The notes under the pieces were generated by a model that was not told the DNA's origin, made no database searches, and saw only the letters and a list, made by a program, of their open reading frames with translations. From the NCBI GenBank assembly GCA_964023205.1, contig OZ026835.1:615501-679500 (forward strand): a stretch of DNA of 64,000 bases, given 5' to 3'. Positions 11,556 to 23,606 of this stretch are shown one piece after another (positions within the stretch are counted from its first letter, which is position 1; each line of letters opens with the position of its first letter). The position numbers were made by a program, and so were the translations under genes. Source of the stretch: Lutraria lutraria. Taxonomy: Eukaryota > Mollusca > Bivalvia > Venerida > Mactridae.

Positions 11556-12504
11556 AGAGATAAGATACAGGAAAACTGGGCATTTATATTCATATTCTTT
11601 TGAAACAGTTTTTCCTGGTTCTTTATCATGCCTGGTGAAAAGCCTGCCTCATGTTTGATCATAAGTATATCATACTGCCTACATTTAACAAGTGAAGGTA
11701 TCATCTTGTCAGATATAGGTTAAAGTATCTAATTAATACTTCAAACATAGACACTTTTAAATTAAGTATTTGATCAGACCTTTGAGATCAGCCTCAGAAC
11801 TCAAATCTCAATATTTGGTAATTTGTATGAAATTATTGTTTTTTATGGCTATTCATTGTCTTAAAAAACTGCCATTTATAGTAACATTCCATTGTAAATG
11901 GTCAAAAATAAAAAATAAAATTGGGAAAAAAGAAATTTGGCATAGAAAAGATTCAACAAAGGATTTAAACAACTATTCATAGTAAATGTGAGATTTGTGC
12001 TTTGAGAATGATCTCAATTCAAATACCTTAGACCCAGCACAACAATATTATATGTATACAGTCAATTGTTGTATCTGAGGAGAGGTCACATCATTACCAT
12101 ACAGGGAAGTAATGATAAAAGCCAATCTAGTCTGTATTAGCTAAGTAGTGTAAATTCTGGCATTTGCCTTAAACCTTCACCCACGGTGTAATACTGCGAA
12201 GTCAAGGACACAAAGAATGCAAGTGATTGAATCATGATTAAGCAACTTACAAGATCACAAGGTACCACACAAAATCAACCATTCTTAAATATCACAATTA
12301 ATAGTGTTAAATGACACTCACTCTGTGAAATATTAATTAACACTACCCGATGTTTATGAATCTTTTTGACAAGATTTCAAAACTTCGCACAAATATTGTT
12401 GAATCATTATCAGTTCACCAAATGGATTCAACACTAATAATGACCTTTTAACAGGGCAAATTTTTAGCGTGTCACACTATAAACAAGAAGAATGCCTAGT
12501 TTAC

Positions 12505-12571
12505 CTTCACTTTTCACTAATCCTTGTTGAATGTATCTCACATAGGTAAAGAAATCACACACTGCTGCAAT
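12505..12571 (-). CDS. RAB3IP: Rabin8-like GEF, most 3' exon found
   Basis: The acceptor is tatttacag|ATTGCAG, the donor AGTGAAG|gtaaac. It encodes [22 protein letters not shown], matching the conserved vertebrate Rabin8/GRAB segment [20 protein letters not shown]. It follows in phase 0 from the exon at 13654-13753 and leaves one base. In the family about 25 more residues follow (an MFWEV/LRxEM helix); no matching exon was found to the left on this strand. Confidence 0.92.
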
Positions 12572-12689
12572 CTGTAAATAGATATCTACATGAAAACACC
12601 ATTGCTGACATTCAATGTACTGTGATGAATTAAGATTTACATTTTTGTTTCAGATGACTGATACCTCGGCCACCGCTTTGACACTAAGA

Positions 12690-12935
12690 ATGCCATTGTA
12701 CAATATGAGTTCAAGGGCACATGTGGAATGTGTGGATTACTGGGCATGAAAATTGCGTCTTGCACATCTACACTTTACAGTGATGACATATTTCAAGTTT
12801 CATTGCAATCGCTTAAAGAATGTGGAAGTAGTTCGCTCCACAAACTTGCGATATTTTATCCAGATGGAAGGACCAACCGACCAACAGAGTGACTCCAACA
12901 TACCCCCTCTCAAACTTCGTTTGCAGGGGTATAAT
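12690..12935 (-). mobile_element. Truncated Helitron-like element, same family as 45125-45614
   Basis: Shares gccattgtacaatat, gggcatgaaaatt, gtcttgcacatctacact, gcttaaagaatgtggaag and gactccaacataccccct...ggggtataataaa with 45125-45614. The CTAG terminus is absent, so it is a partial copy. Confidence 0.6.
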
Positions 12936-12964
12936 AAATGTGATTGCAAATATAAAACATGTAT

Positions 12965-13245
12965 ATTTCTAAGTACAAAAGCAACAGGGGGGAGGTCTCT
13001 GTTGCGAAGTGGGTATGGTCTCTGACTAGTATTCACCACCCTTACACTGCTGTGAATTTCAAATCCTAACAGGAACTGACTTTCACATATGAGGATGCCA
13101 TCCAGTCAGCTTACGGAAGATCAGTGCTTCTACCCAGGTGTATGCCTGGGGCCTTCCTCCAGCGTTGAAGCAGGAAGTGACATAATGACCTCTGGTTGTT
13201 GGTACAATGTTAAACCCCAGTAAAAACAACAACAAAAGCAACAGA
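12965..13245 (+). mobile_element. tRNA-like SINE with conserved core
   Basis: The head has an A-box-like AGTGGGTATGGTC and a B-box-like GAATTTCAAATCC. The core carries TACCCAGGTGTATGCCTGGGGCCTTCCTCC, and the tail ends CAATGTTAAACCCCAGTAAAAACAACAACAAAA. Reversed relatives of the core are at 31875, 34790, 46235 and 48395. Confidence 0.65.
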
Positions 13246-13653
13246 ATTAATTTCATCAAAGAAAACACCGTTTTAATGTTAAATAGCTTATTATCACTTA
13301 TCATATAACACTAGCATATTTGATGGCAATTCTTAAAATTTTATGCCATATTAAATCAAAATGTTAACAATATTTTACAAATACACATGACCAAAGATTA
13401 TTATTATTATACCAGATTATTTCATGAGGTCACTGAAGTGTCCAGCTTCCAAAACATTGACAAGGAAGATGTTTTGTATCCTCACACCAGACAAGCTATT
13501 TTATTTCACATAATCTTCTAATTTCAACAAGTTAAATGCTCGCCGACACTGACTAAAGACATAATTCCTGACCGAGAATTCTGTTTTTTAATTCAATTCA
13601 TAGGAGACCAGCAACATATAACAAATAACAAAAATCAGAAAGTAAAAACTTAC

Positions 13654-13753
13654 CCTATTTCTACAATGCTGTGATATAGTGTACCATTCTGCATCCTCTC
13701 CCAGTTTTACCTTATAATTACAAACTTTAAGAATCTGTGAGAGTTGGCACTTG
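13654..13753 (-). CDS. RAB3IP: Rabin8-like GEF exon
   Basis: The acceptor is tttttcacag|CAAGTGCC, the donor AATAGG|gtaagt. The first base completes an Asn codon split with the exon at 14694. It encodes KCQLSQI...YKVKLGEDAEWYTISQHCRNR, matching the family's CxL...C-x-x-R/Y-x-IKLGD...YYISPFCRYR block. Four cysteines or histidines are kept in register. The region is C-terminal to the Sec2p GEF domain, in the part of Rabin8 linked to Rab11 binding (family knowledge). Confidence 0.93.
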
Positions 13754-14530
13754 CTGTGAAAAAAAGACAACCATTTCATTGATTTACATAGTGAATTTGG
13801 CATTTAGAATCTATAAAAAATTCGGAAGGCATTTCAGAGTCTTGATGCAATTCCTTCCAATATTTATTTTGGGTTGATTAGGTAGAACTAAGATTATTAT
13901 ACATGTGGTGTGACAATGACATATATCTTAATAAGAGAATTTATAAGTTAACTATTCATATGAGTGATCTATTCATCTGTAAATGTTGGCAATAAGACAC
14001 AAGAATCAGTGCAATGTAAAACATTTTCTTTAAAAACCAAAGGCATTAAAATACATATGTTTAAAAAAATACAAACTAGGCTATGGTATGTCTAAGTAAC
14101 AACAGCCTGAGGTGCTAACTGTGACTAATTTGTCAACTAGTGATGATCATAGAAATTCCAAGTTGCAATAACTAATGGCAACATTTGACAGTTACATAGA
14201 AACAAGAGAGATAATTATCAAAGACTGAACAATACAGACCTATATCCAAGCTATTGAATCCTAATAAGTTTAAGACATTACTAGAACTTTTCATAAACAT
14301 GATGAATACGCCGACACGCTGCTTTGACACAGACATGTTCATGTTACCGCCCAATATTTTTCCTTTGATCTTCAAGTGTGACCTTGACCTTGTAGTTACT
14401 GCCCTGGATTTTGCAAGCAACACACAAGTCTAAACAAAGCTAACTCCATATTTGAACTTCACACTATCTAATGTTGGTGAAAATCAAGCCAAGTTATTTT
14501 GAAATCCATCAATAATCAATCAACAACAAT

Positions 14531-14600
14531 GTGACGGGACGGGATGTGACAGGACGGGATGTGATGGGACGGGATGTGACAGGACGGGATGTGAGGGGAC
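14531..14600 (+). repeat. 15-bp minisatellite
   Basis: About four and a half copies of gacgggatgtgacag, with g/t variation at positions 13-15. It lies in a Rabin8 intron. Confidence 0.9.
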
Positions 14601-14693
14601 ACACTATATGTGATTCCAGTATACCCCCAACCACTTATAGTGATGAGTATATTTAAGGTAATAATGTAAGCAATTCAACTTGCAGTTACTTAC

Positions 14694-14773
14694 TTAACAT
14701 AAATGTGATCTCCAACTACTGGTTCTATGGCAAGGCTATTATTTTCTACACAAGTTAATACTTTTTCTGCTAG
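14694..14773 (-). CDS. RAB3IP: Rabin8-like GEF exon
   Basis: The acceptor is atttttcag|CTAGCAG, the donor TGTTAA|gtaagt. It encodes LAEKVLTCVENNSLAIEPV, collinear with vertebrate LASAVLEAVENNTLSIEPV. It ends with two bases of a codon completed by the next exon (AA + C = Asn). It follows the exon at 16212-16340 in phase 0. Confidence 0.94.
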
Positions 14774-14885
14774 CTGAAAAATACAAGAAATAATCAAATA
14801 CAGTAAAACTTCACTCATTTTTTTCTTAGTCTTTCTAAGAAATTTTAACAAAAAAAAACATTAAAAGGGTCCATTTAAAGGTATA

Positions 14886-15060
14886 TCACAGTGCAACCTC
14901 TTCAGCTCAACAGCCTTTGGGAGTAGCGAATATATGTTGTTGTTGTTTAGAGGTTGTTACTTGGAGGTTATATTTGTAGTTAAATTAAGCAATGAGAAAA
15001 ATTCATGCTGTTGTTGAAGGTAGTTGATCAAGATAGGGCTGTTCTGGAGAGGTTGTTAAC
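14886..15060. mobile_element. Diverged MITE of the TACAGTnCAACCTCTCC family
   Basis: Left end CACAGTGCAACCTCTTCAGCTC and right end CTGTTCTGGAGAGGTTG form weak inverted termini. The interior GTTGTTGTTTAGAGGTTGTTACT and CATGCTGTTGTTGAAGG matches 43370-43552. Confidence 0.6.
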
Positions 15061-16211
15061 ATTTGTTAACAACAGCACAATATGCAAATAATTATTGATA
15101 TAAAACTATAAGTTTGTTTACAGAAATACCAGTAAAAAACCAGACTGACATTCCTATTTATAACCTTCATAAAAATGCCTTCCCTATAAACTAAAAGAAC
15201 TCAAGTAAGTACCTAGAATACTGTAAATACATGAGGTGAACAAACGGCTACAATTTCTGAAATAACTGAGTGCTAATTGTCTACAAGCTCCTGTTTAAAG
15301 GATAACGTGACATGAAAAGAGGCGTTAATGTCAATAAACCCATCAAACTTACAACAACATAAATAACAAGGGAGGTAATTAGTGTCAATTAATTTCTTCA
15401 TGTGGGATTTAGTCCTCATAGCTAAACCACAGGAATACAAATTGTCTGTTTAAATACACATAACATTAGTTTGTCTGAGAGTATCTCAGTAATGCATCAG
15501 TGCGTCAGAGATCTTATTAACACTTGAATGCAATTTTTTATCAGTGATTTGTAATTTGTGAAAATCTAAATAACGTCCTATGTCTATCAATATTACGTTC
15601 CAAGGACCACAATGGGTTTTTTTAGCCTTTTTTCATGCATCATGTTGTTTGAGACGGCTTTTCATAAATTCATACACGCATGTTATGTTTTTATAATATA
15701 TATGTTTTATTGATTGTACATTGAAACAAATCCACCTTTAATAATTCCAGAGTAATACAATTCTGAGTAAAATAAAATAAATAAAATAAGAATACCTTAC
15801 TTGGTTTACCCTCAACAACAGATTTTTTTTATCTAAATACAGCTTTTTTATATACATTGATTAGTAAAATATTGGCAAGATAAAAATGACAAATACCGAA
15901 AATAGTCTAGGATCAACAGACAAAAACGGACAGTTAATTGGCTTCCTAATTTGTAAAATATGTCCACAAATTGAAATATCTGATTTAAAAGTCATATCCC
16001 AACAGTATCAATAGGGTATTATAGACTGACATACAAATCTGTGATCCAACAGTAAGTTTATAGATCTATATCAACCCAAATAAATCTGTGGCATATTGTT
16101 AGATCCAACTACATTCTATCAGAAGTTTGACATTGAATCAGACAATTTAGGATGAATTAGACCAGTATGTTTTGGATACTAAACAGAAGGAAGCATCTTA
16201 TCAGATCTTAC
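15061..16211. other. Intron sequence without recognised features
   Basis: AT-rich intronic DNA of the Rabin8 gene. No repeats or exons were recognised. Confidence 0.4.
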
Positions 16212-16340
16212 CAGAGTATTAGAGAAGTTGAGACAGGTACAAATATCTTCAGCGGCAATTCTAGCTATAAATGGACAATTTCTTGACAAAGTTGGATTTC
16301 TCCTCCATGACTGGAACTCTTCAAAACAGACGTCATCAAT
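16212..16340 (-). CDS. RAB3IP: Rabin8-like GEF exon
   Basis: The acceptor is tttattttag|ATTGATG, the donor ACTCTG|gtaaga. Forty-three codons include EEFQSWRRNPTLSRNCPFI and EDICTCLNFSNTL, collinear with vertebrate NEFRLWKDEPTMDRTCPFL and EDIFPCLTFSKSEL. This is among the most conserved parts of the C-terminal half of the Rabin8/GRAB family. Confidence 0.95.
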
Positions 16341-17379
16341 CTAAAATAAAAATCAATGAAGCGCTGTGAAGACAAATTTAATGACACAAAGTAACCGTAA
16401 AATATGAAGTCAGTTAAATTGGCTACCACCGCCTACAAATGACAAACGGGTTTAAATCAGTTATTTAATTACAACAAATATTTTGGGAGCCTTAAGGTCA
16501 AACTTGATGCATCTTTATTAGTTTTTAAATCTAATTAATCTCTCTTTAATCACACTTTTTATAAACTAATTTGATTAAAATATGTTTTTTTATACTACGT
16601 AATTCCTGATATTGAAGAAACTTGATGGCTCAACACAGATTATCCATACATAGGGCTTGACAAATGTTTTTCAGGCTACTTGTCCAGCTGGTCAACAAGT
16701 TCAGTATTTTAACTAATTTTACAGCAATTTTAACTCATCCTGAGTCAATTCTTTCTTGTAATTACAAGCGGATGAGTAGATTGGTTGAGCCCAGAGACAT
16801 ATCATTTCAAAGAAAAAGTTGTGGACTCTTCAAATGACTTGAAATGTATACATCATAGTTTTCAACAAAACAAATTGTTCAAATGATAATATGCCAATCA
16901 AATAGCTGATATTATATACTAGGGCAATAACATTTACACATTCAAACAAATACTTGAGCTTAAATAAACCATAGAACAATTTTCATATTATAACGAAAAT
17001 GTAACATCTGAATCCACATGTCCCTTCATTTTTCTCAGTCAACAATACCAATATATCCTCAGTTCACCAAGCAGTACTAACACATACCTCCGCATGTAAC
17101 TGACAATTTCAAACTTGAATAAAAGTTGCAAGAAGAATTTGCAGAATTGTTACAAACAATTTGTATCGTGCTATCTTTCGCTGCCCTTTTTACTCAAATA
17201 GTAAAAAGGACCTTTTTGCACAGTGCTGAATATTTAATTTGAATTCGCTTCATTTTGAATATCACTAAAACATGAAAATATAATGCTGTCATCAATTCAT
17301 GTGTTCAATTTTTGTTCAAAATACTTGCATAATGATAATTACAATTATTAGTGAAAATAAGAGCCTTTATTCAGAGCAT

Positions 17380-17495
17380 TTTGTCCAAAGTAATCAACGA
17401 TTGATTTTAAAAGAATGGTTGTCATACACAGGGTAGCCTTTATTCGGATGTGGCCTCTAACACATGTTTGACAGTATATAACACTAGAATTACAG
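17380..17495. mobile_element. Partial MITE of the ACAGTCAAACCTGTG family
   Basis: Contains GGGTAGCCTTTATTCGGATGTGGCC and ends ACACATGTTTGACAGTATA, like the right half of 35027-35209. It ends just before the exon at 17503. Confidence 0.5.
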
Positions 17496-17502
17496 AACTA
17501 AC

Positions 17503-17587
17503 CTCTTTGCACTTGTCAGTTAATGCAATATGTTGTGCTTGAGCTTCTATCCGGTCCTCTTTTGTAAACTGATGGTGACTTGTCGAC
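17503..17587 (-). CDS. RAB3IP: Rabin8-like GEF exon
   Basis: The acceptor is atggtttcag|GTCGACA, the donor AAAGAG|gttagt. The first G completes an Arg codon with AG from the exon at 18129. It encodes the linker STSHHQFTKEDRIEAQAQHI followed by ALTDKCKE, matching the family's basic HxRxxSTSS linker and its V-x-D-C-K-E end. Conservation is lower than in the neighbouring exons, as expected for the linker between the coiled coil and the C-terminal block. Confidence 0.9.
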
Positions 17588-18128
17588 CTGAAACCATAAA
17601 AGACAATATTTTATAGTCTAATTAGCATGATCGAGGGACCCCCATCTTTCTAAATACAGCTAAATTGATAGACAGATTTTTCAGATCAAAGTTGCTATGC
17701 TAAAGATGAATTACATTTAACAGGAAGATGAGAAGTGTTAACAAACCACATTTTGCTCTTTTAATGTGATTGTCTTTTCTATGGTGGACTGTTATAGTAA
17801 AATCTACAACAATGTTATTTGTAGATAAATTAAAAAGAATGTTTTTAGTCACATTTTACATCATTCAGGAAAGTGTAAGGCTACCGGTACATGACACACA
17901 CAAAAGTTAGCGTAAATAAGTAAAAATACATTTCCTTTCTACCAGATAATTTTTTCTAAACAAATTCTATAAGAAAACAAGATACGTTTCTGCCACAATA
18001 TTTTATCTATAGAAACATGTGGGGCAGTGAAAAAAAACAGGGTCTGTCAGTTAGCATTTTTTTTTTTCATTATTCCTTTGTGTCTAAAGTTCCATTTTAT
18101 ATTAACAGAACACAGACTGAGCACTCAC

Positions 18129-18286
18129 CTACGATGAGTCTTCCAGAATGGTTTTGAATTTTTCTCTTTTTCTTTTTTCTTGTCTGAAGCGGCAATTTGA
18201 GGATTAAGGTGTTTGTTGGGTGAACTTGGAGTAGATGTAAGAACAAGTTGTTTTAATGCACTTACTTCAGCCTGTAGAACCTCAAC
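18129..18286 (-). CDS. RAB3IP: Rabin8-like GEF exon; end of the Sec2p coiled coil
   Basis: The acceptor is cctatatacag|GTTGAG, the donor CATCGTAG|gtgagt. It encodes VEVLQAEVSALKQLVLTSTP then a Ser/Pro stretch and a run of Lys/Glu (KKKEKEK). Vertebrate Rabin8 has IDVLQAEVTALKTLVLSSSP here. The lysine-rich insert looks lineage-specific. Confidence 0.95.
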
Positions 18287-18299
18287 CTGTATATAGGAG

Positions 18300-20320
18300 A
18301 AAAATCATCATTTTATACATGATACAATACCATACATGCAATATCTACAGAGGGATCAAATAAGTGAGATTTGCTTCATTTTTGTGTCATTTTTAAGTGA
18401 GATTAGGGTTAAAATAAGTGAGACTTTTCGCGCACTTTTTTTGCACACAAGATGGCGCTTTTTGCATGCAAAATACCTCTATTTACACCCATGGATTGGA
18501 ATAAATGCACACAAAGATATCAGATACCATAAGGTGAAATAGGGCAATCCACATCATAATTTTAAATAAATGTTCTTTAACTTTCTTTTTTATTGATTTA
18601 TCTAATGTTTGACTGCCATTTGACAGCTATGGTCATTTCAGAGCCAGCCCAGAGACACAGGGGGGGGTTAAGATACAGGAGAACAGCACATTCATTCATA
18701 TTTTCCAATATCAAGTGTACATTAATTTTGTAATTCAAGGATTGACAGAATATCTTAACACAATCTCTAACCTTAAACCTAGAAGCATAATATCTATGTT
18801 ACACATCTACAATTGGTTGCTGCAGAATGGAGACTAACTGTGTATATGCAACATATAAAAGATTATACCCAAGTCAGGCTTGGTAAGATACCCCAGTAAA
18901 CAAATCTTTGACTTAACTGGACAAAATTAATGGTCATGACTCTTACTTGAAAAAAAACAACAAAATCTTTTCAAAAAAAAGCAAAATGTTAATTATTCTT
19001 AGTTCCCACAAACTAATAAAAATATTTCATTTGGATCAATCATGCCACATATAAATTCTGTTTATTATTCAAGTAGAATGTATTAACCTCAAGTAGGCAG
19101 ATACTGCATATGTACCAAGACTCAGAATTATACAGGGACAAACAATATAATCTCTTTTTAAAGCACTTTGAATAATTCAACTATCTAATCAAGTATGACA
19201 AGATATATGTGTCATTTACACTTAGATAATAGTACTAGGCCTATTTTGGCTACTATTCCACATTAAATATCGCAGCTTTGACACTTAGCTTTAATTCAAA
19301 CAATCAACATACGTCTATAATTAAACTAAGTAGTCATCAGAATTGTTAAATCACAGCAAGAATTGATGTAACTAAATTCATACATAAATTGTAGTAAATA
19401 ATGGAGTGAATAAGACAAAGAGTCATTAAGATAAATCGAAAACACCAACTAAATAGCAAGAATTTTGAAATCACCTATTTTTATATTTAATGAATTCCAC
19501 TGTTTCAGATTGAAAATCTCAACCACTCAGTACAATAAGTACAAAGCCATAGAAATAAATCTAATTAGGCCACCTATATATATTTCTTAGTTTGCAGTAA
19601 TGTGTCCTTAACTCAGTAAAAATCTCTTGATCCAAAAATCTTTTGATTATTTTGAAAAAAATTGATCAAGTTTTTCTTTTTCAATATACTATTGAACAGT
19701 TTATGATAGTATTTGGTCCAGATTTGGTTCGAGATACGTTGTACAACCAAGGATGGTACAGCACCACACAGAATATGCCAGATTACCAATCAAGGGAAGA
19801 AATAGTAAAAATGAGCACTGAAAGTCTCCTTCAATCAAGATTTGGCTTCTTATAGGAAAACTAACAAACCCTGCATGTGTTGACACAAAATTTTCCTACC
19901 TAACCACCCTCATGAATCTGCAAACCAACATTTTTAAGGAAGGCCATACATACAATTATAAGGGAACAGTAAATATAAGTACACTTCTAAAACTAGTCAC
20001 TGTTACTGTCATCTATAAAAATGTCAATTTGCTATTTAAGATTAAAATATCATTTAGCCAATGAATGAATCTTAGACTTAATTATATATCAAATATTAAC
20101 AAGACGAAACCTTCGTACTTAGAAATGGTACACACAATGGAATAGTTTACACCCACTGCTTCTTATTTTAAGCTTCTCTGAAATAATTGGAAACTGAATT
20201 TATTTTGTTTCTAAGTATCATCTTTGAAACTATTTAGTACAACAATGAAATACAAATATACAGTACCGTTCTAATTACGACCCTACAATAGTGCAAAATA
20301 ATTCACCTTTATGGATTAAT
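18300..20320. other. Intron sequence, nothing assigned
   Basis: Part of the 3.6-kb intron between the Rabin8 exons at 21900 and 18286. One short open stretch near 19700-19855 looks codon-like but has no support. Confidence 0.35.
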
Positions 20321-20323
20321 TAA

Positions 20324-20884
20324 CTAAAAGACAAACATTGCCTAACAAGATTGTAGCGAGTGCATGGTGCCAATGCTCGTCTGTTCACTGCCTCAGTGAG
20401 ATCTATCCACCTATAAAGTTTCATGTTGCTACCTCTTATAGTTTCTGAGTAATGAGCTACATTAAAGTTTTTGCTAATCAAAACCAACAATGAAGGTATA
20501 ATACTTTTAAACAAGCTAAAACGTAGCAGATTTTCTAACCCATAGATTCAACCCATAACTGAACTTGTCCAAGACAGTAAGGTCATACATATTCATTCTA
20601 AATATGATTAGGATCGTTGAATAAATGAAGGCGCTTAAAATGTAAACAAGCTAAATATAGCAAATTTTCTAAGTAAAGGGCCCATTACTCTAGAAGTTAT
20701 TGTCCGATTTTGCCCATAATCGAACTTAGCCGAGACATTGTGGCCATATACATTGTGAGCAAGGTTATTCTCGATTTGTTAAGAGCTGTAGAAGCTAGAG
20801 TGTAAACAAACTAATTGTGGACGGATGCCGGACATTCATCGATCCTAAAAGCTCACCTGATGATGAAATCAGGTGAGCTAAAAA
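20324..20884 (-). repeat. AGCTCACCTG-type element, reversed copy
   Basis: Contains gtgccaatgctcgtctgttcactgcctcagtgag and attttgcccataatcgaacttagccgagacattgtggcc, and ends with the hairpin AGCTCACCTGATG...ATCAGGTGAGCT followed by a run of A. The right part is shared with 26213-26916 and the left part with 40728 and 48064. Confidence 0.75.
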
Positions 20885-21509
20885 AAAACATAACATCAAC
20901 AATTTAAGACAACAATCAACAACAGTATAATTTTATTTCCTTGTTTATAATGCATTGTAAACATTTCTATCTTTATTTATGAATTAATTAAAACACACAT
21001 TGCAATCATGCTCAGGAAACATAACAACATGCAGGCTTATCAGTGCAATAATGTAGTAACATGTTCTTCAAATTTAACAGAGTTACATCCTTGTTGTTCT
21101 AAATTAACTACGGTACAAATGAGACAAAAAATTACGATCAATTTAAGTAGAATATTGTAAGATACTTAAAGGCAATTAATGAGCATTATTTCCCACAGAT
21201 AATCAGTGACATATCTTGATTGATTATGAAATAACTCATAAATCAATCATATAAACCATAGAGTGCTCTATTATACACGCGAGACAATTATATAACATGC
21301 TTATTGTACTTGAAATTATCATATTATTCAAACTTCTGTTGCATAAAGTTAATATGTTAAAGCACAATGAAAGCAAACGAAACTGAAACTTTCTGTATCT
21401 ATAAATAAAACCAACATTTTTTTCACAAACAACCAAAAAGTCTAGGATTGGTAGAACGGTAGATTTAGAAAATAATTGCTATAATTTATTGATTTAAATA
21501 AACTATAAA

Positions 21510-21752
21510 TGTGACAGGAGGACACAAATTCCTCAGTCTAAAGTTAAGTAAAAAAGGGGCTATAACTCCTGTGAAAATGTTTGGATTTTAACAGTAATCA
21601 AGTCTGACTTGTATTTTGTTTATATAAATCATGTAAAATATAAAACCAATCCATGAAATTTTTCTTGAGTTATCATTCAGAAACTAAATTTGAACGGACG
21701 GACAGGGGAAATACTATGCCCTTCCACCATTTCAAATGGCAAGAGTGTAACA
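21510..21752 (-). mobile_element. Interspersed repeat related to 43973-44252
   Basis: Contains aaaaaaggggctataactcctgtgaaaatgtttgga, aaaccaatccatgaaat and acggacggacagggg, ending TATGCCCTTCCACCATTTCAAATGG. Copies are at 39672-39910 and 43973-44252. No coding content. Confidence 0.65.
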
Positions 21753-21899
21753 AAAAAATAAAATATTTGGACAAAAATGACTAAAACCACTAGCAAAGTG
21801 TATGGTGGACAGAATAAATAGGGTAAGTCCAGTGAGAGGACACCTGGAACGTGTTTATGTCTTATATTGATTTCTTTTGCATCAATAAATTTATTTTAC

Positions 21900-21977
21900 C
21901 TGTTGATTTGCCTCTCCGAGCAACTTTTCAGAATGCATCCGTTTGACATTAGCATCTTGGACCATATTATTGGCTTC
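21900..21977 (-). CDS. RAB3IP: Rabin8-like GEF exon; Sec2p coiled coil (Rab-binding part)
   Basis: The acceptor is atgtttcag|GAAGCC, the donor CAACAG|gtaaaa. Twenty-six codons, EANNMVQDANVKRMHSEKLL followed by GEANQQ, match [20 protein letters not shown] in vertebrates. Together with the previous exon this is the SLFEEAxxMVxxAN core, the part of the Sec2p domain that contacts the Rab8/Sec4 switch regions (family knowledge). Confidence 0.96.
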
Positions 21978-22139
21978 CTGAAACATATACATTGTAAATT
22001 TGTTAGATTTATCTGGTTATACATTATGTGTGGATACCTTTATTGAATCTTTGAACTAAACCCCATTTTCAACATTATTTCAGTCATAACATGACAGGCC
22101 TTTATCCTAACCAGCTTCCCTGGCCTTAACCATTACTAA

Positions 22140-22318
22140 ACACATTCTACCCACAAGCTACTGCCAAGCTACATGACATAATTCAGAGGTGGAGGGCAAT
22201 TGACATAGGATGTAATATCTTCAGTTATATTTGTCACGGATAGTGTGAGCCTCGTCCGGGGTTTGAACTCACAACCTCTTGGTTAGTAGACCAACACTGA
22301 GCTAACTGTGCGGGCTTC
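22140..22318 (-). mobile_element. tRNA-derived SINE
   Basis: On the minus strand the head reads GCCCGCACAGTTAGCTCAGTG (A box TAGCTCAGTGTTGG) then GTTGTGAGTTCAAACCCCGG (B box). The acceptor ends do not pair, so it is a SINE head and not a working tRNA gene. The body continues to about 22140. Confidence 0.7.
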
Positions 22319-22867
22319 TTCTTTAAGAACTTCAGTGCAAATCAGTACAGTAGAGTAATGTTCTTCATTAATAGAATAAATATAATTATATGACAGATTT
22401 ACACTTCTACTGAAACAATACAAGATTGAATAGAAGAAAATATACAACAGAAGTGTTATTAAATCACCCTGCAATCCACACATAGGGTTCAATAACAACT
22501 GAAGGACAAAAGCTCCCCTAAACTGGTACAATAACACACAATAACTTAATTATAACCTCAGAAATTTCACACAATTTCAAAAAGCAGTGAGTTGAATACA
22601 ATCACAAATTCTGTCAACTCAACACCTTTTATTGACAGTCACTGGCATTAAACACATATCAGGCTTAAATTACCATCAGCTTCAACACCCAGTTATTAGT
22701 AAACAACGTTAATGTAGCAGCAAGTCACGATTATATAAATGTCATTCTTTTTAACATTTGTTTGTCTAAAGTAATTTTCCTTTTAAAGCAAAAAGTAAAC
22801 TGTGATCGAATGGAATAAACAGAAAAGGCAGGTTAAAGCTTTGATTCATTTTTGTTTAAAATTGTTC

Positions 22868-23112
22868 GTTTATTTGAGTTTTACACCCCTTTTCAACAAT
22901 AAGAGTCATATGAGGCAGACAGTGCATCTAAATATTGTTCCTGGGAAGAACCAGTACTAGACTCCCATCCTCTGTAAGCAGCTGCCTACTTTTTCACATA
23001 AAGAGACATGATTGGTGGTAGGGCTCAAACCCACAACTCTCTATCAGTGAGAGGTTACAGTGATTTGAGGTCAGCGACTTTCATCTCTTGACCTTGGAGG
23101 CAAGTCTGACTC
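22868..23112 (-). mobile_element. tRNA-derived SINE, same family as 33309-33548
   Basis: Reads like 33309-33548: GAGTTTTACACCCCTTTTCAACA, GAAGAACCAGTACTAGACTCC, TTTTTCACATAAAGAGACATG, GGGCTCAAACCCACAACTCTCTATCAGTGAGAG. The B box is GGGTTTGAGCCC on the minus strand; the A-box end is degraded. Confidence 0.75.
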
Positions 23113-23510
23113 ACTTTAGAGAGTACAGTGATAAAATAAGGTTGATTTATTTGTTAAGATACAGAAAGTTCCAGATATACAAACATATGTACAAATTCCA
23201 CACCAAATTTTAATAAGCACTATGCAGTGAAAAAATCTGTTCTATAATTATCAATATATATCTTGCGAAATGTTACTAAAATTTTGACATATGATTGACT
23301 GTATTTTATTACAATTACTATAGCAGAAACAAAGCAAAACTTTTTAAAAATCATGAATATATACATCCCCACGAAATGACAATTTCCGTAAAAAGCATGA
23401 AAATTGACCCTAACTAAAACGTCTGATACCACAGTATAGGGACATAATTCCATGAGATAATGTCAGGGTTCAAGCCATTTCATTGTGGATAGGTGATAAT
23501 AAACAGTTAC

Positions 23511-23606
23511 CTCAAATAGACTAGCAGTAAGGTCCTCTAGTTCCTCACCAATCTGATCCCGAACCTTTAACAGTTTAGCACATTCTTCATCTTTCAACTT
23601 CAGTTC
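23511..23606 (-). CDS. RAB3IP: Rabin8-like GEF exon; Sec2p coiled coil
   Basis: The acceptor is atcctacag|GAACTG, the donor TTTGAG|gtaact. Thirty-two codons encode [20 protein letters not shown] then [12 protein letters not shown], nearly identical to the vertebrate [20 protein letters not shown]...ELTASLFE. The proteins act as GDP-GTP exchange factors for Rab8 in post-Golgi and ciliary membrane traffic. The acceptor is the innermost of seven tandem copies of the same 3' splice-site sequence. Confidence 0.97.

Noticed and set aside
11313..11704. Four ORFs on both strands across 11.4-11.6 kb
   Set aside because: Caused by GA/CA microsatellites; dipeptide repeats only.
19643..19855. Codon-like plus-strand ORF (GPDLVRDTLYNQGWYSTTQN)
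   Set aside because: Composition looks protein-like, but no family was recognised, the flanks lack a clear splice pair, and it is antisense inside a Rabin8 intron.
22241..22318. Possible tRNA gene on minus
   Set aside because: A and B boxes are good but the acceptor arms do not pair; it continues into a SINE body.
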